NCBI RefSeq assembly: GCF_001613405.1
Contig: NZ_BDCH01000013.1
Location: 186,001-250,000, forward strand
DNA: 64,000 nt
From: Nocardia crassostreae
GTDB taxonomy: Bacteria > Actinomycetota > Actinomycetes > Mycobacteriales > Mycobacteriaceae
Direction: 5' to 3'
Below are positions 44,591 through 53,908 of the stretch, one piece after another. The number at the start of each line of letters is the position of its first letter. Position 1 is the stretch's first letter. The notes beneath the pieces were generated by a model. The model was not told where the DNA came from, searched no databases, and was given only the letters and a program-made list of their open reading frames with translations. The translations under genes and the position numbers were made by a program.

Positions 44591-45769
44591 TCAGCGCCGA
44601 GACCATCCGGTATAGCCCTCGGCGAAAAACGCCGCACCGTGGCGGGATCCGGTGACGAGGGCCAGCTCGGCGCGCTGGCGCTCGATATCGAAATCCGAAG
44701 CGCCCTCGATGCCGTGCAGCATGGTGGTCGCCCAGTACGAGAAATGCTGCGCCTTCCATACGCGATCGAGCACGCGCGGGGTGTAGTGATCCAGGGCCCG
44801 CTCGCCGCCCCCGGCGAAGTACTCGGTCAGGACCTCGTGCAGGACACGCACATCCGCGAGGGCGAGGTTGAGCCCCTTGGCGCCGGTCGGTGGCACGGTA
44901 TGTGCCGCGTCCCCGGCCAGCAGGATCCGGTCGTGCCGCATGGGCGCGGTGACGAAGGACCGGAACGGCAGCACCATTTTCGAGCTGATCGGCCCCTCCC
45001 GGAGCTCGAAACCATTGCCGTTCACGCGGCGTCGCATTTCGGCCCAGATCCGGTCGTCGTCCCAGTCCTCGGGGCGTTCGGCGGGGGAGCACTGGAAGTA
45101 CATGCGCTGCATGGCCGGTGTGCGCTGGCTGATCAGGGCGAAGCCGTGCTCGGAGCGCGCGTAGATCAACTCCGGATGCGATTGCGGCGCCTCGGTGAGG
45201 AAACCGAACCAGGCGAAGGGGTATTCGCGGAACCATTCGGTGCGCGCGCCCTGCGGGAAGGCGTGGCGGCAGATGGAGCGGGATCCGTCCGCGCCGACGA
45301 CCAGATCGGCTTCGAGCCGTGCGGGACCGCCGTCGGCCTCCTCGAAGGTCACCACTGGCCGCGCGCCCGACATATCCACCGCCGTACCGCGAATCCCGTA
45401 GCGGACGTCACCGCCGTCGGTCTTGCGCCGGTCGGCCAGGTCGATGAACACCTCGGTCTGCGGGTAGAGCCAGACGGATTCGCCCACCAGGTCCTGGAAG
45501 TCGATGCGATGGTTGTCGCCGTCGAAGCGCAGCACCACGCCGTCGTGCCGGTCGCCCTCGGTCAGCACGCGATCGGACACTCCCGAATCCACCAGCAGCC
45601 GAACCGATCCCGCCTCCAGGATGCCCGCGCGAATGGTGGTCGCGATCTCCTCGTGGGTGCGGATATCGAGGACCACCGACTCGATTCCGGAGCGGTGCAG
45701 CAGATGCGAGAGCATCAACCCGGCAGGTCCCGCGCCGACGATCGCGACCTGTGTCCGAGTGGTTTTCAT
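44591..45769 (-). CDS. pobA: 4-hydroxybenzoate 3-monooxygenase
   Basis: A flavin hydroxylase that converts 4-hydroxybenzoate to protocatechuate with NAD(P)H and O2. 392 residues. VAIVGAGPAGLMLSHLL binds FAD, TIRAGILEAGSVRLL is a PHBH hallmark, DLVVGADGSRS is the DG motif, and ILLAGDAAHTVPPTGAKGLN the GD motif. It overlaps the MFS gene by four bases (ATGA), so uptake and oxidation of the aromatic acid are co-expressed. The protocatechuate ring-cleavage genes are not in the window. Confidence 0.95.
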   Translation of the reverse strand: MKTTRTQVAIVGAGPAGLMLSHLLHRSGIESVVLDIRTHEEIATTIRAGILEAGSVRLLVDSGVSDRVLTEGDRHDGVVLRFDGDNHRIDFQDLVGESVWLYPQTEVFIDLADRRKTDGGDVRYGIRGTAVDMSGARPVVTFEEADGGPARLEADLVVGADGSRSICRHAFPQGARTEWFREYPFAWFGFLTEAPQSHPELIYARSEHGFALISQRTPAMQRMYFQCSPAERPEDWDDDRIWAEMRRRVNGNGFELREGPISSKMVLPFRSFVTAPMRHDRILLAGDAAHTVPPTGAKGLNLALADVRVLHEVLTEYFAGGGERALDHYTPRVLDRVWKAQHFSYWATTMLHGIEGASDFDIERQRAELALVTGSRHGAAFFAEGYTGWSRR

Positions 45770-46989
45770 ACCGTTTGCCCCTTCGAAGATTCGGCGATGA
45801 CGGGTTCGCCGGAGCTCGTTGTCAGCCCCGCGACCGCCGCCATGGCGAGCAGGCCGAGGCCCGCGACCGCGGCGAAGAAATAGAAGCCCCACGGATAGGC
45901 CGACCCGGCCACGATGAGCCAGCCGGTAATGGTGGGTCCGAAGATGGCGCCCAGCCGCCCGACGCCCGCGGTCAGTCCGAGCGCGGTCGTGCGCACCGCC
46001 GCCGGATACGCCTGCGTCACATAGGCATAGATGAGCACCTGCGCCGAGAACACGAAGATTCCGGTCACCAGTACCAGCGCATTGAGCAGCACGGTGCTCG
46101 ACACCTTGATGCTCAGCAGCGCCAGCAGCACGGCCGCCGCCGCGAACCACACCAGCACAATGGGTTTCGTCCCGCGCCGGTCGGCCAGCCTGCCCGCGAC
46201 GACCAGGCCGATGATGGCGCCGACATTCAGCACCAATAGCAGCGTCAGCGAGGTCGACATGTTGTATCCGGCATCGCGCATGAGCTTCGGCAGCCAGGTA
46301 TTGAGGCCGTAGACCAGCAGCAGGCCCATGAACGAACCCACCCAGACGCCGAGCGTGCTGCGCAGATAGCGCGGGGCCAGCACGACCGTCGCGGGCACCC
46401 GCTCGGGCGCGGCCTTGGCGGCCAGGAATGCCTCGGACTCGGGCAGGTTGGCCCACAGCACCGGCAGCAGGAGCATTCCGGCCAGGCCCCCGGCATAGAA
46501 CAGCGGCTCCCACCGCGGGACGAGTTGCAGTGCGAGCACGGAGGTCAGCACCGCACCGGCGTGATATCCGGTCATGGTCATGGTGCTGGCGAACGCGCGC
46601 CGCTCGAGCGGCACCTGCTCGGAAATGAAGGTCAGCGCGGTCGGCAGGCACGCGCCCAGCCCGATCCCGGCGACGAGCCGGAACGCCCCGAATACCGCGA
46701 CCGATCCGGCCAGCGGGACCGCCGCGGTGAACACCGAGAACAGGGCGATCGCGGCCAGCAGCACCTTCCGGCGTCCGAACCGGTCGGCCACCGGCCCGAC
46801 CAGCACCGCGCCGATGGCCACGCCGACCAGCGAGATGGTCGCGGCGAAAGTCGCACGGGCCGCGGTGAATCCAATGTGGTGCTGCTCGATGAGCGTGGGA
46901 ATGACCGCGCCGAGCACGACCAGGTCGTAACCCTCCAGCACGACGATGAGCCAGCACAGGATGGCTGCGGTCGACGGCAGTTTCTGCAT
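45766..46989 (-). CDS. MFS aromatic-acid:H+ symporter (PcaK-like)
   Basis: A 407-residue, 12-helix transporter of the AAHS group: VVLEGYDLVVLGAVIPTLIEQ with the essential D-[LI]-V motif in helix 1, GPVADRFGRRKVLL as the MFS signature, and SEQVPLERRAFASTM, the usual extension for this group. It probably imports 4-hydroxybenzoate or protocatechuate, since pobA follows in the same operon. ATG at 46989; a strong hairpin lies 22 bases upstream. Confidence 0.92.
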   Translation of the reverse strand: MQKLPSTAAILCWLIVVLEGYDLVVLGAVIPTLIEQHHIGFTAARATFAATISLVGVAIGAVLVGPVADRFGRRKVLLAAIALFSVFTAAVPLAGSVAVFGAFRLVAGIGLGACLPTALTFISEQVPLERRAFASTMTMTGYHAGAVLTSVLALQLVPRWEPLFYAGGLAGMLLLPVLWANLPESEAFLAAKAAPERVPATVVLAPRYLRSTLGVWVGSFMGLLLVYGLNTWLPKLMRDAGYNMSTSLTLLLVLNVGAIIGLVVAGRLADRRGTKPIVLVWFAAAAVLLALLSIKVSSTVLLNALVLVTGIFVFSAQVLIYAYVTQAYPAAVRTTALGLTAGVGRLGAIFGPTITGWLIVAGSAYPWGFYFFAAVAGLGLLAMAAVAGLTTSSGEPVIAESSKGQTV

Positions 46990-47010
46990 GATGATGTCGT
47001 TTCTGCTGCG

Positions 47011-47034
47011 TCGGCCCGGCTATGGCCGGGCCGA
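47011..47034. promoter_or_regulatory. Strong hairpin in the leader of the MFS-pobA operon
   Basis: TCGGCCCGGC and GCCGGGCCGA make a perfect ten-base stem around TATG, 22 bases before the transporter start. It may act on mRNA structure or be an operator of the divergent LysR regulator. Confidence 0.55.
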
Positions 47035-47114
47035 ATAGTGATGGCAGTCACGGTAGGCTGACCGGACGGAAGAAATCCAATAGATGTATTTTTCGATTTA
47101 TATAGAGGAGATCG

Positions 47115-48023
47115 ATGGCCGCCGAATTCGACCTGAACCTGGTCCGAACCTTCGTGCTGCTCTACGAGACCCGCAGCGTGACCGCCGCCGCCGACCTGCT
47201 CGGCGTCACCCAGCCCACGGTCAGCTACGGCCTCGGCAAACTGCGCCGCCGCCTCCAGGACGAGTTGTTCGTGCGCGGCCCCGGCGGCCTGGTGCCGAGC
47301 TCGGAAGCCGAACGCCTCTACCCTCCGCTGCGCGCCGCCATTGCCGAAGTCGACGAAACCCTAGGGGCCGCCACCGAATTCGACCCGAGCCGCCCCACCC
47401 GCTTCTCCCTCGGCCTCTCCGACCTCGGCGAGGTCAATACCCTCCCGCTGATCCTGTCCGCCCTGGCCGCTCTCGCCCCACAGGCCAGCCTGGACGTCGA
47501 GGCCTTCGATATCGACACCGCCGCCGACCGCCTGTCCCGCGGCGCAGTCGACGCGATCGTGGCCAGCCCCGTCCTGGACTCGCCGCGCCTGACCCGCACG
47601 CCGCTGTTCCGCGAGGGCTACGCGGGATTGGTCGCAGCCGACCATCCGCGGCTGCGCGCGGACCGCGCCACCCCCGCCAACCTGCGCCGCGAACGCCATA
47701 TCGTCGTCGAAGGCGTCACCGGCCACCCGGGCCCCCGCAAAGCCCTCCACGAACACGGTCTCGAAGACCGTGTCGCGGTGCGGGTCACCCGCTTCGCCAC
47801 CCTCCCGTATGTGGTCCAGGACAGCGACCTGGTCACCATCGTCCCCGAACGCGTGGCCCGCGCCCTGGCCCGTACCCACCCCGTCCGGGTCTTCACGCTG
47901 CCCTGGCCCATCGAACCCGTCGAGGTCGCCGCCTACACCCGCCGCGCCCCGGGTCGCGGCGCCGCCCAGCGCTGGTTCCTCGGCGTCATCCGCGCCGCCC
48001 TGCACGACCTGCCCGTGAACTGA
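47115..48023 (+). CDS. LysR-family transcriptional regulator (probable pob regulator)
   Basis: 302 residues. The helix-turn-helix is FVLLYETRSVTAAADLLGVTQPTVSYGLGKLR, and the effector domain has FSLGLSDLGEVNTLPLILSAL. AGAGGAGAT precedes ATG 47115. It is divergent from the MFS-pobA operon with a 125-base intergenic region that contains a hairpin and an AT-rich stretch (around 47075-47100) suited to LysR binding. Control of pobA by 4-hydroxybenzoate is inferred from gene order. Confidence 0.92.
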   Translation: MAAEFDLNLVRTFVLLYETRSVTAAADLLGVTQPTVSYGLGKLRRRLQDELFVRGPGGLVPSSEAERLYPPLRAAIAEVDETLGAATEFDPSRPTRFSLGLSDLGEVNTLPLILSALAALAPQASLDVEAFDIDTAADRLSRGAVDAIVASPVLDSPRLTRTPLFREGYAGLVAADHPRLRADRATPANLRRERHIVVEGVTGHPGPRKALHEHGLEDRVAVRVTRFATLPYVVQDSDLVTIVPERVARALARTHPVRVFTLPWPIEPVEVAAYTRRAPGRGAAQRWFLGVIRAALHDLPVN

Positions 48024-48091
48024 CGCGCGCGACCGGGCCTGCGGCGCAGCGGATTCGGTGTGCTGTCGGTTTGTGCCGCTACTCTGCTGGG

Positions 48092-48751
48092 ATGGCGAGA
48101 CCGGAGTCGGCGGTGCGGCGTCTGATGCGTGAGACGGGGAAGTTGTTGCAGGCGTACGGGTTCGAGGGGGAGGAGCCGACATGGGTGCGTGTCGGGGAGG
48201 GCGGGGTGGCGACGGTCGGGCGGACGCGGGTGTCGCGGGTGTGGACGGGTGGGCGGCAGGAGTTGCGGTTCGGGCTGGCGGTGGATGTGACGCCGGTCGG
48301 GTTCTGGGAGTTCTGCACGTGGCGGGACGAGCGTGCGGGGAAGCCGGTGACGCCGATCGAGAAAGCGGCTGGGCCAGGGGTGATCACCGACTTCGGGATC
48401 CCCGACGACGTGTGGTCGTTGCGGGTGGAATCGACGCAGCAGGGGCAGCATGCGTGGCAGGGGGATATCGACGCCATTCGTGCCGAGTTGCCCAAACGGG
48501 TGCACGCCTGTGCGCGGGCGGCACTGCGGCTGGCGGGGCCGGATCGGTATCTTGAGGAACTGCTGACGCTTTCGGATCCGGGGATCGGGGCCCGGGAGGC
48601 GATGGTCATTCCGCTCGCGGATCGGGGGCCGAGCGCGCAACTCGAGGAAGCCATCGACAACCTACGGATGTGCTTCGCGCGCCGGGCGGGGGCGGAGTAT
48701 GTCGAAGAGGTGGTCATCTGGTACGCGCGGTCGCGGGCGGCGCTGGTTTGA
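48092..48751 (+). CDS. Hypothetical protein, DUF4304-like
   Basis: 219 residues, soluble, no signal peptide. It starts MRETGKLLQAYGFEGEEPTW and has VWTGGRQELRFGLAVDV and WREFxTWRDE-like aromatic segments (WEFCTWRDERAG) seen in DUF4304-type proteins of unknown role. Neither motif nor partner gives a function. ATG at 48092 follows GCTGGG. The gene stands alone. Confidence 0.65.
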   Translation: MARPESAVRRLMRETGKLLQAYGFEGEEPTWVRVGEGGVATVGRTRVSRVWTGGRQELRFGLAVDVTPVGFWEFCTWRDERAGKPVTPIEKAAGPGVITDFGIPDDVWSLRVESTQQGQHAWQGDIDAIRAELPKRVHACARAALRLAGPDRYLEELLTLSDPGIGAREAMVIPLADRGPSAQLEEAIDNLRMCFARRAGAEYVEEVVIWYARSRAALV

Positions 48752-48829
48752 GAAGGTAGATATCCGGCATATCCGACTTGTATGGCAATGTGTAGAGCCT
48801 GATGTCGGTGTGCTCGGAAGGTTTGGGTT

Positions 48830-50407
48830 TTGGGTTCGTGGTTGGGGCGCAAGAGGTTTCAGCTTATCCGGATCGTGGCCTTCGGGTTGGTGGTGGGTGC
48901 GGGGGTTCTCGGGAATCCGGTTCCGGCGGTCGCGGGGGAGGGGGCCGACACCTATATCGACGGGCTGGCCGAGGCGGCGAGAACGCCTGCGCTGCACTGG
49001 GCGGACTGCGCCGACGGGTTCGAGTGCACGAATGCGCAGGTGCCGCTGGACTATCGGCAGCCGCTGGGTGAGCAGATCGAGCTGGGTGTCATCAAGCTGC
49101 CCGCCGCCGATCCGGCGGCGCGAATCGGCACGCTGTTCGTGAATTTCGGTGGCCCCGGCGCGTCCGGGGTGGACCGGCTGCGGGAGCAGGCGAGCTGGCC
49201 GTGGCTGTTCTCCCCGGAGCTGCGGGCGCGATTCGACATCGTGTCGTGGGATCCGCGCGGCGTGGCCCGGAGCGCGACCTCACGCTGCTTCGCGAATACC
49301 GAGGAGCAGCTGGCCTTCCTGGGCGGCTATCCGGATATGCCCGGCGACGCCTCGGGGGAGGCGGCATTCTTCGCCTACTCCAAGGACTTCGCCGACCGCT
49401 GCCGCGCCCTGGCCGGGCCCATCCTGGATCACGCCTCCACCGCCAATACCGCCCGCGATCTGGAGCTGCTGCGGCGCGCGGTCGGTGACGCGCAGCTGAC
49501 CTATCACGGCATTTCCTATGGCACGCAGCTCGGGGCGATCTACGCCAATATGTTCCCGGGCCGGGTGCGCGCCCTGGTGTTCGACGGCTCCCTCGACTTC
49601 GAGGGCAGCGCGAACGGCCATGGCGGACAGGGCGCCACGGTGCCCCTCGATACCCGGCAGAACGTCGCGGCCGGAATCTCCGCCACCTTCGACGAGTTCC
49701 TGCGCCTGTGCTCGGCAGCCGGGCCGAAATGCGCGTTCTCCGAGGGCGATCCGGCGCTGAAATGGCGGGTGCTGGCCGAACGGGCGCGCCTGGCGCCGAT
49801 TCGCGTGAACGGTGAGTCCCACACCTATTCGTCGATCATCAATGCGGCGGCGAGCCTGTCGCAGCCGTCGGTGTATCCCGATCTCGCCCGGCTGCTGCAG
49901 AGCCTGTTCGATGCGGGCACCACCTTCCCCGGGATTCTGCCCATCGCGGAGGGGGCGGCCTATACCGGGAACCGGACCGAGGCCTTCCACACCATCCAGT
50001 GCAGTGACAGCGTGGTGCCCACCGATCCGGCCGTCTACAGCCGCGCCGCGCTCTCGGAGGATTTGCGCGTGGCCTACTTCGGGCGCGTCTCGGTCTACTC
50101 CGTCATGGCGTGCGCCTACTGGCAAGGCCAGGACCAGGACCGCTACACCGGCCCGTGGAATCGCCGGACCGCCGCCCCGATTCTCGTGCTGAACAGCCGA
50201 TTCGATCCCGCCACGCCACTGGACGGCGCTCGCGCGGGCGCGGCGCAACTGGCCGACGCCCGGGTGGTCGTGGTCGAAGGCGCGGGCCACAGCAGCATGT
50301 ACGTGCCCAGCGCGTGCGCCGAACGGGTCAAGCGCGACTACCTGTTCTCCGGTCAGCTCCCGCCCGACGGCACCGGCTGCACCGCCGACGCCTCACCCTT
50401 CTGCTGA
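48830..50407 (+). CDS. Secreted alpha/beta-hydrolase, tripeptidyl-aminopeptidase-like
   Basis: 525 residues. An N-terminal signal peptide (RIVAFGLVVGAGVLGNPVPAVAG, cleaved near AVAG) is followed by the SlpD/E-type peptidase fold: FVNFGGPGASGVD for the oxyanion region, FDIVSWDPRGVARS, the nucleophile in YHGISYGTQLG (Ser about residue 229), Asp in LNSRFDPATP and His in EGAGHSSMY. It cleaves short N-terminal peptides in related strains; the substrate here is unknown. TTG at 48830 has GGAAGG eight bases before it and starts the signal peptide. Confidence 0.9.
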   Translation: MGSWLGRKRFQLIRIVAFGLVVGAGVLGNPVPAVAGEGADTYIDGLAEAARTPALHWADCADGFECTNAQVPLDYRQPLGEQIELGVIKLPAADPAARIGTLFVNFGGPGASGVDRLREQASWPWLFSPELRARFDIVSWDPRGVARSATSRCFANTEEQLAFLGGYPDMPGDASGEAAFFAYSKDFADRCRALAGPILDHASTANTARDLELLRRAVGDAQLTYHGISYGTQLGAIYANMFPGRVRALVFDGSLDFEGSANGHGGQGATVPLDTRQNVAAGISATFDEFLRLCSAAGPKCAFSEGDPALKWRVLAERARLAPIRVNGESHTYSSIINAAASLSQPSVYPDLARLLQSLFDAGTTFPGILPIAEGAAYTGNRTEAFHTIQCSDSVVPTDPAVYSRAALSEDLRVAYFGRVSVYSVMACAYWQGQDQDRYTGPWNRRTAAPILVLNSRFDPATPLDGARAGAAQLADARVVVVEGAGHSSMYVPSACAERVKRDYLFSGQLPPDGTGCTADASPFC

Positions 50408-50457
50408 TCGGTCCGCGTTCCGGGAGCCCGCGGCCCGGTCGTGCCAGACTGTCCTCC

Positions 50458-51606
50458 GTGAGCGAGCCAAAGATCGAAACCGGCCGGAACGAACCGGCGG
50501 ACCCACCGCCCGACCGGGGTGCCGTCATCGGGCAGGGCATTCTCTGGCTCGCCAAGTGGGCGCTGTGCATTGTCGCCATTGCGGCGGGCGCGTGGGTGCT
50601 CGGCTTCGTGGTCGCCAAATTCTGGGTGGCGCTGCTACCCATGGCGCTGGCGCTGGTGGTCGCCACCGTGCTGTGGCCGCCGACGCGCTGGCTCACCTCG
50701 CGCGGTCTGCCGCCCGCGCTGGCGGCCTCGATCACCACGGTCGGATTCATCGGCATCCTGGCCGGAGTCATCGCGCTCATCGTGCCCTCGGTGGTCGATC
50801 AGGCGCCGGAACTGGCCGACCGCTCCACCGAGGGCATCAACAAGGTGCGCGATTGGTTGCAGGGGCCGCCGTTGAATATCGGTGAGGAGCAACTCAATTC
50901 GGGTGTCCAGGCGATCATCGACCGCCTGCAGTCCAGCGCCGAGCGGATCGCCACCGGTGTCTTCTCCGGCGTCAGCACTGCCACCTCGGCCATTGTCACG
51001 CTGTTCCTGGTGCTGGTCCTGACGTTCTTCTTCGTCAAGGACGGGCCCAAGCTCATGCCGTGGCTGCACTCGATCCTCGGCAATCGCAGCGGCAGGCACA
51101 TCGAAGAGGTGCTCAACCGGATATGGGTCACCCTCGGCGGCTTCATCCGCACCCAGGCGCTGGTCAGCCTGATCGACGCCGTCCTGATCGGCGGCGGCCT
51201 GGTCATCCTGGGCGTTCCGCTCGCGGCGGTGCTGACCGTGCTCACCTTCCTCGGCGGCTTCATCCCGATCGTCGGCGCCTTCGTGGCGGGCGCGCTTGCG
51301 GTGCTGGTCGCCCTCGTCAGCAAGGGCGTCACGACGGCGCTCATCGTGCTGGCCATCATCGTGGTGGTGCAGCAACTGGAAGGCAATGTGCTGCAACCGG
51401 TCTTGCAGAGCCGCAGCATGCAGCTGCACGCGGTGGTGGTGCTGCTGGCCATAACCGTCGGCGGCGCGCTCTACGGCATTGTCGGCGCCTTCCTCGCGGT
51501 GCCGACGGCGGCGGTGCTCGCGGTGGTGCTGCGCTATCTGGGCGAGCAGATCGATGCCCGTACCGCCGAGCCCGCACCCGCCCCGGACCCGGGCGACGGC
51601 GAATAG
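50458..51606 (+). CDS. AI-2E-family (PerM/YdiK-like) membrane protein
   Basis: A 382-residue permease-like protein with about eight membrane segments and the family's central FFFVKDGPKLMPWL and VLIGGGLVILGVPLAAVL, then GGFIPIVGAFVAGALAVLVAL. An acidic/proline-rich tail ends the protein. Members are proposed as transporters of small molecules or as Na+/H+ antiporters; the substrate is unknown. GTG at 50458 is preceded by TCCTCC-like sequence only, so the start is fair rather than sure. Confidence 0.9.
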   Translation: MSEPKIETGRNEPADPPPDRGAVIGQGILWLAKWALCIVAIAAGAWVLGFVVAKFWVALLPMALALVVATVLWPPTRWLTSRGLPPALAASITTVGFIGILAGVIALIVPSVVDQAPELADRSTEGINKVRDWLQGPPLNIGEEQLNSGVQAIIDRLQSSAERIATGVFSGVSTATSAIVTLFLVLVLTFFFVKDGPKLMPWLHSILGNRSGRHIEEVLNRIWVTLGGFIRTQALVSLIDAVLIGGGLVILGVPLAAVLTVLTFLGGFIPIVGAFVAGALAVLVALVSKGVTTALIVLAIIVVVQQLEGNVLQPVLQSRSMQLHAVVVLLAITVGGALYGIVGAFLAVPTAAVLAVVLRYLGEQIDARTAEPAPAPDPGDGE

Positions 51607-51615
51607 AGCGTCCGC

Positions 51616-52887
51616 ATGGATACTCTGGGGCGAGTGAATGCTCCAGTTGTCGCATTGGTGAAGATCGCCGCTGATCTCGACGCGGTGACCACGGTCGGGC
51701 CCGAGGACGATCCGTCGGAGGCGGGCCTGACGCCGCTGGCCGTCGACTCGATCTGGGAATCGGTGCGGGCCTGGTACCGGATGGGGACCACGCCCGCCAT
51801 CCAGGTGTGCCTGCGGCGCAATGGGAAGATCGTGCTCAACCGGGCCATCGGGCACGGCTGGGGTAATGCGCCGGGCGACGGGCCCGAGACCGAGCGTGTT
51901 CTGCTCACCCCTGATATGCCGTTTTGCGGATTCTCCACGGCCAAGGGTGTTTCGGCGGCCTTGATGGTCATGCTCGTGGAACAGGGCGCCTTCCGGATGG
52001 ACGACCGGGTCGCCGACTACATTCCCGAATTCGCGGCCAATGGGAAAGCGGACATCACCATCGAGGACGTGCTCTCGCATTCGGCCGGAGTCCCGTTCGT
52101 GAGCAAACCGTATCGGGGCTACGAGCTCATTGTCGACGAGGAGGTCGCCGCGCGGGCGCTGGCGGATCTGAAACCGAGCTGGGGGCCGAACCGATTCCGC
52201 GTGTACCACGCGCTGACCAGCGGATTGATCCAGCGGCTGCTGGTGCAGCGGGCCACCGGCAAGCACCTGCGCGAGCATCTGAGCGAGCAGGTCCTGCAAC
52301 CGCTGGGATTCCGGTGGACCAATTTCGGGGTGCGGCCCGAGCAGGTCGATGAGGTCGTGCCCAGCGTCAAGATCGGCCCGAATCCCTCGCGGATGTGGGG
52401 TTATCTAGCGCGCAAGGCCCTCGGCGGAGGGATGGGCGGGGCCATGTCCGCGGAGGGCAATCGCGCGTTCCTCACCGCCGAACTGCCGTCCGGGAATCTG
52501 GTCACCACGGCGGCCGAGCTGTCCCGCTTCTATGAAATCCTCGCCCGCGGTGGCGAATTGGATGGCGTGCGCATTATGCGCCCGGACACGCTGCGCATGG
52601 CGGTCGCGCCCGCCAAGCGCATTCCGGGCGCGGCCGGGCGCGTGAGCCGGGCCGGGTACGAACTCGGCGCGCGCCGTTCCAAGTTCGGCCGCGATACCGA
52701 ATCCCATTTCGGTCGGAGCGGTTTGACGACCCAGTACGGGTGGGCCGATCCGGCGCGCGGCCTCTCGGGCGCGATCCTCACCAATGGCAAGGCGACCACC
52801 GACCTGGACCGGCCGTGGAAACTGGTCGAGCAGATCTCGAATACGGTGCGGGCGCTGCGTCCGGAGGCCCGGGTGTTCACGCTCTGA
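51616..52887 (+). CDS. Serine hydrolase of the beta-lactamase/esterase class (LipE-like)
   Basis: About 423 residues from ATG 51616, or 417 from GTG 51634. The nucleophile motif is FCGFSTAKGVSAALM (SxxK), followed by VEQGAFRMDDRVADYIPEF and VLSHSAGVPF. The second motif appears as RVYHALTSGLIQRLL and the third near YELGARR/SHFGRSGLTTQYG. No signal peptide is visible. Relatives act as esterases or D-aminopeptidases. It starts nine bases after the AI-2E gene stop and may be co-transcribed with it. Confidence 0.9.
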   Translation: MDTLGRVNAPVVALVKIAADLDAVTTVGPEDDPSEAGLTPLAVDSIWESVRAWYRMGTTPAIQVCLRRNGKIVLNRAIGHGWGNAPGDGPETERVLLTPDMPFCGFSTAKGVSAALMVMLVEQGAFRMDDRVADYIPEFAANGKADITIEDVLSHSAGVPFVSKPYRGYELIVDEEVAARALADLKPSWGPNRFRVYHALTSGLIQRLLVQRATGKHLREHLSEQVLQPLGFRWTNFGVRPEQVDEVVPSVKIGPNPSRMWGYLARKALGGGMGGAMSAEGNRAFLTAELPSGNLVTTAAELSRFYEILARGGELDGVRIMRPDTLRMAVAPAKRIPGAAGRVSRAGYELGARRSKFGRDTESHFGRSGLTTQYGWADPARGLSGAILTNGKATTDLDRPWKLVEQISNTVRALRPEARVFTL

Positions 52888-53009
52888 TCCGGCGTGGCGG
52901 ATGTTCGGAGGTCGCGGAACCGAGGCTGTGAACGACCTTGTGCGGGTAGCATGAAAGCCTGCTGACCTGCGATGGGACTGCGTCGGCGCCTATCAACCGA
53001 GGACTCGTC

Positions 53010-53408
53010 ATGAACGGTCTCGCACAGATCGCGGCGTTCGTCGGCGCGGTCGCCTATATCGAGGCCGCGCCTCTGGAGATGTTCTTCTACGGCAACCCCG
53101 CCGTCCGCAGAATCCTGCACGTCGACACCGAGAATGTCGCCGATGTGCGCATGTGGGCCTTCGTTGTCGGATTCCGCAATCTGCTCGGCGGCGTCGGCAC
53201 CATAATCGGCCTGATCATCCTGCACAACGGCGACGAGGTCGTCGGCCGCACGGTGGTGCTGACCGCCTCCTGGTACATGCTGCTCGCCGGCCTCGCCATG
53301 CTCATTGCCGACTTCCTGGGCCTGTGGCGGCCCAAATGGGGCAGTGTGCTCGGCACCATCGGCTCCAGCCTGCCGCCGCTGGTGGCGATCATCGCGGCGT
53401 CGGTCTAG
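53010..53408 (+). CDS. DUF1304 small membrane protein
   Basis: 132 residues with four hydrophobic helices: AQIAAFVGAVAYIEAAPLEM, WAFVVGFRNLLGGVGTIIGL, VVLTASWYMLLAGLAMLIADF and VLGTIGSSLPPLVAIIAA. The conserved E-x-x-P-L-E of DUF1304 (EAAPLEMFFYG) and the NLL/GG motif are present. The role is unknown. ATG at 53010. It converges on the next minus-strand gene, which begins one base after it. Confidence 0.85.
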   Translation: MNGLAQIAAFVGAVAYIEAAPLEMFFYGNPAVRRILHVDTENVADVRMWAFVVGFRNLLGGVGTIIGLIILHNGDEVVGRTVVLTASWYMLLAGLAMLIADFLGLWRPKWGSVLGTIGSSLPPLVAIIAASV

Positions 53409-53783
53409 TCAGCCCACGATCAGCAGCGGCTGGGTTTCGGTTGCGGGGGAGAGGGTTTCGACGACCGCGGTCAATCGGATACGGGCCGCGCCGATGGTTC
53501 CGGTGAACGAGCGGCGGCCGTCCGCGGCCTCCCGGTCGGTGATCGACTCCACCATGTCCAGCGCCCGCGCCCACTGCAACAGCTGCGCGCTGGCCTCCGC
53601 ATCCGGTAGGTCGGGATGGACGGTGCCCCGGAACTCCGCCTCGCCCGAGGCCGTCGCGAATCGCGAACAGCAGTCCCACATCCACGTCATCTGGGGCAGC
53701 GGCATTCCGGCCGCGGCGGCGGCATAGGAGTTCACCGTCTGCGAGACGGTGTCGATCGCGGCCATCGTCAGCGAATCGGTCAC
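53409..53783 (-). CDS. Hypothetical protein
   Basis: 124 residues from GTG 53783 (MTDSLTMAAIDTVSQTV). It has an N-terminal helix, a Trp/Cys-rich segment (MTWMWDCCSRFATASGEAEF), and a beta-rich end (TGTIGAARIRLTAVVETL). No family was recognised; the pattern of a small alpha+beta protein is all that can be said. Codon use is normal, so it is probably real. It is convergent with the DUF1304 gene. Confidence 0.6.
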   Translation of the reverse strand: MTDSLTMAAIDTVSQTVNSYAAAAAGMPLPQMTWMWDCCSRFATASGEAEFRGTVHPDLPDAEASAQLLQWARALDMVESITDREAADGRRSFTGTIGAARIRLTAVVETLSPATETQPLLIVG

Positions 53784-53908
53784 AGCGGCAAGGGTGCCAC
53801 CCGCATCGGCTCGCGCCCCGTAACCCTTCACGCGTGTCGCTGCTTCCGTCGCGAAGATAGGTCGATCGACCGATCCGGGCCTACCTGGTGGCTGCGGATC
53901 ATTGGCCC

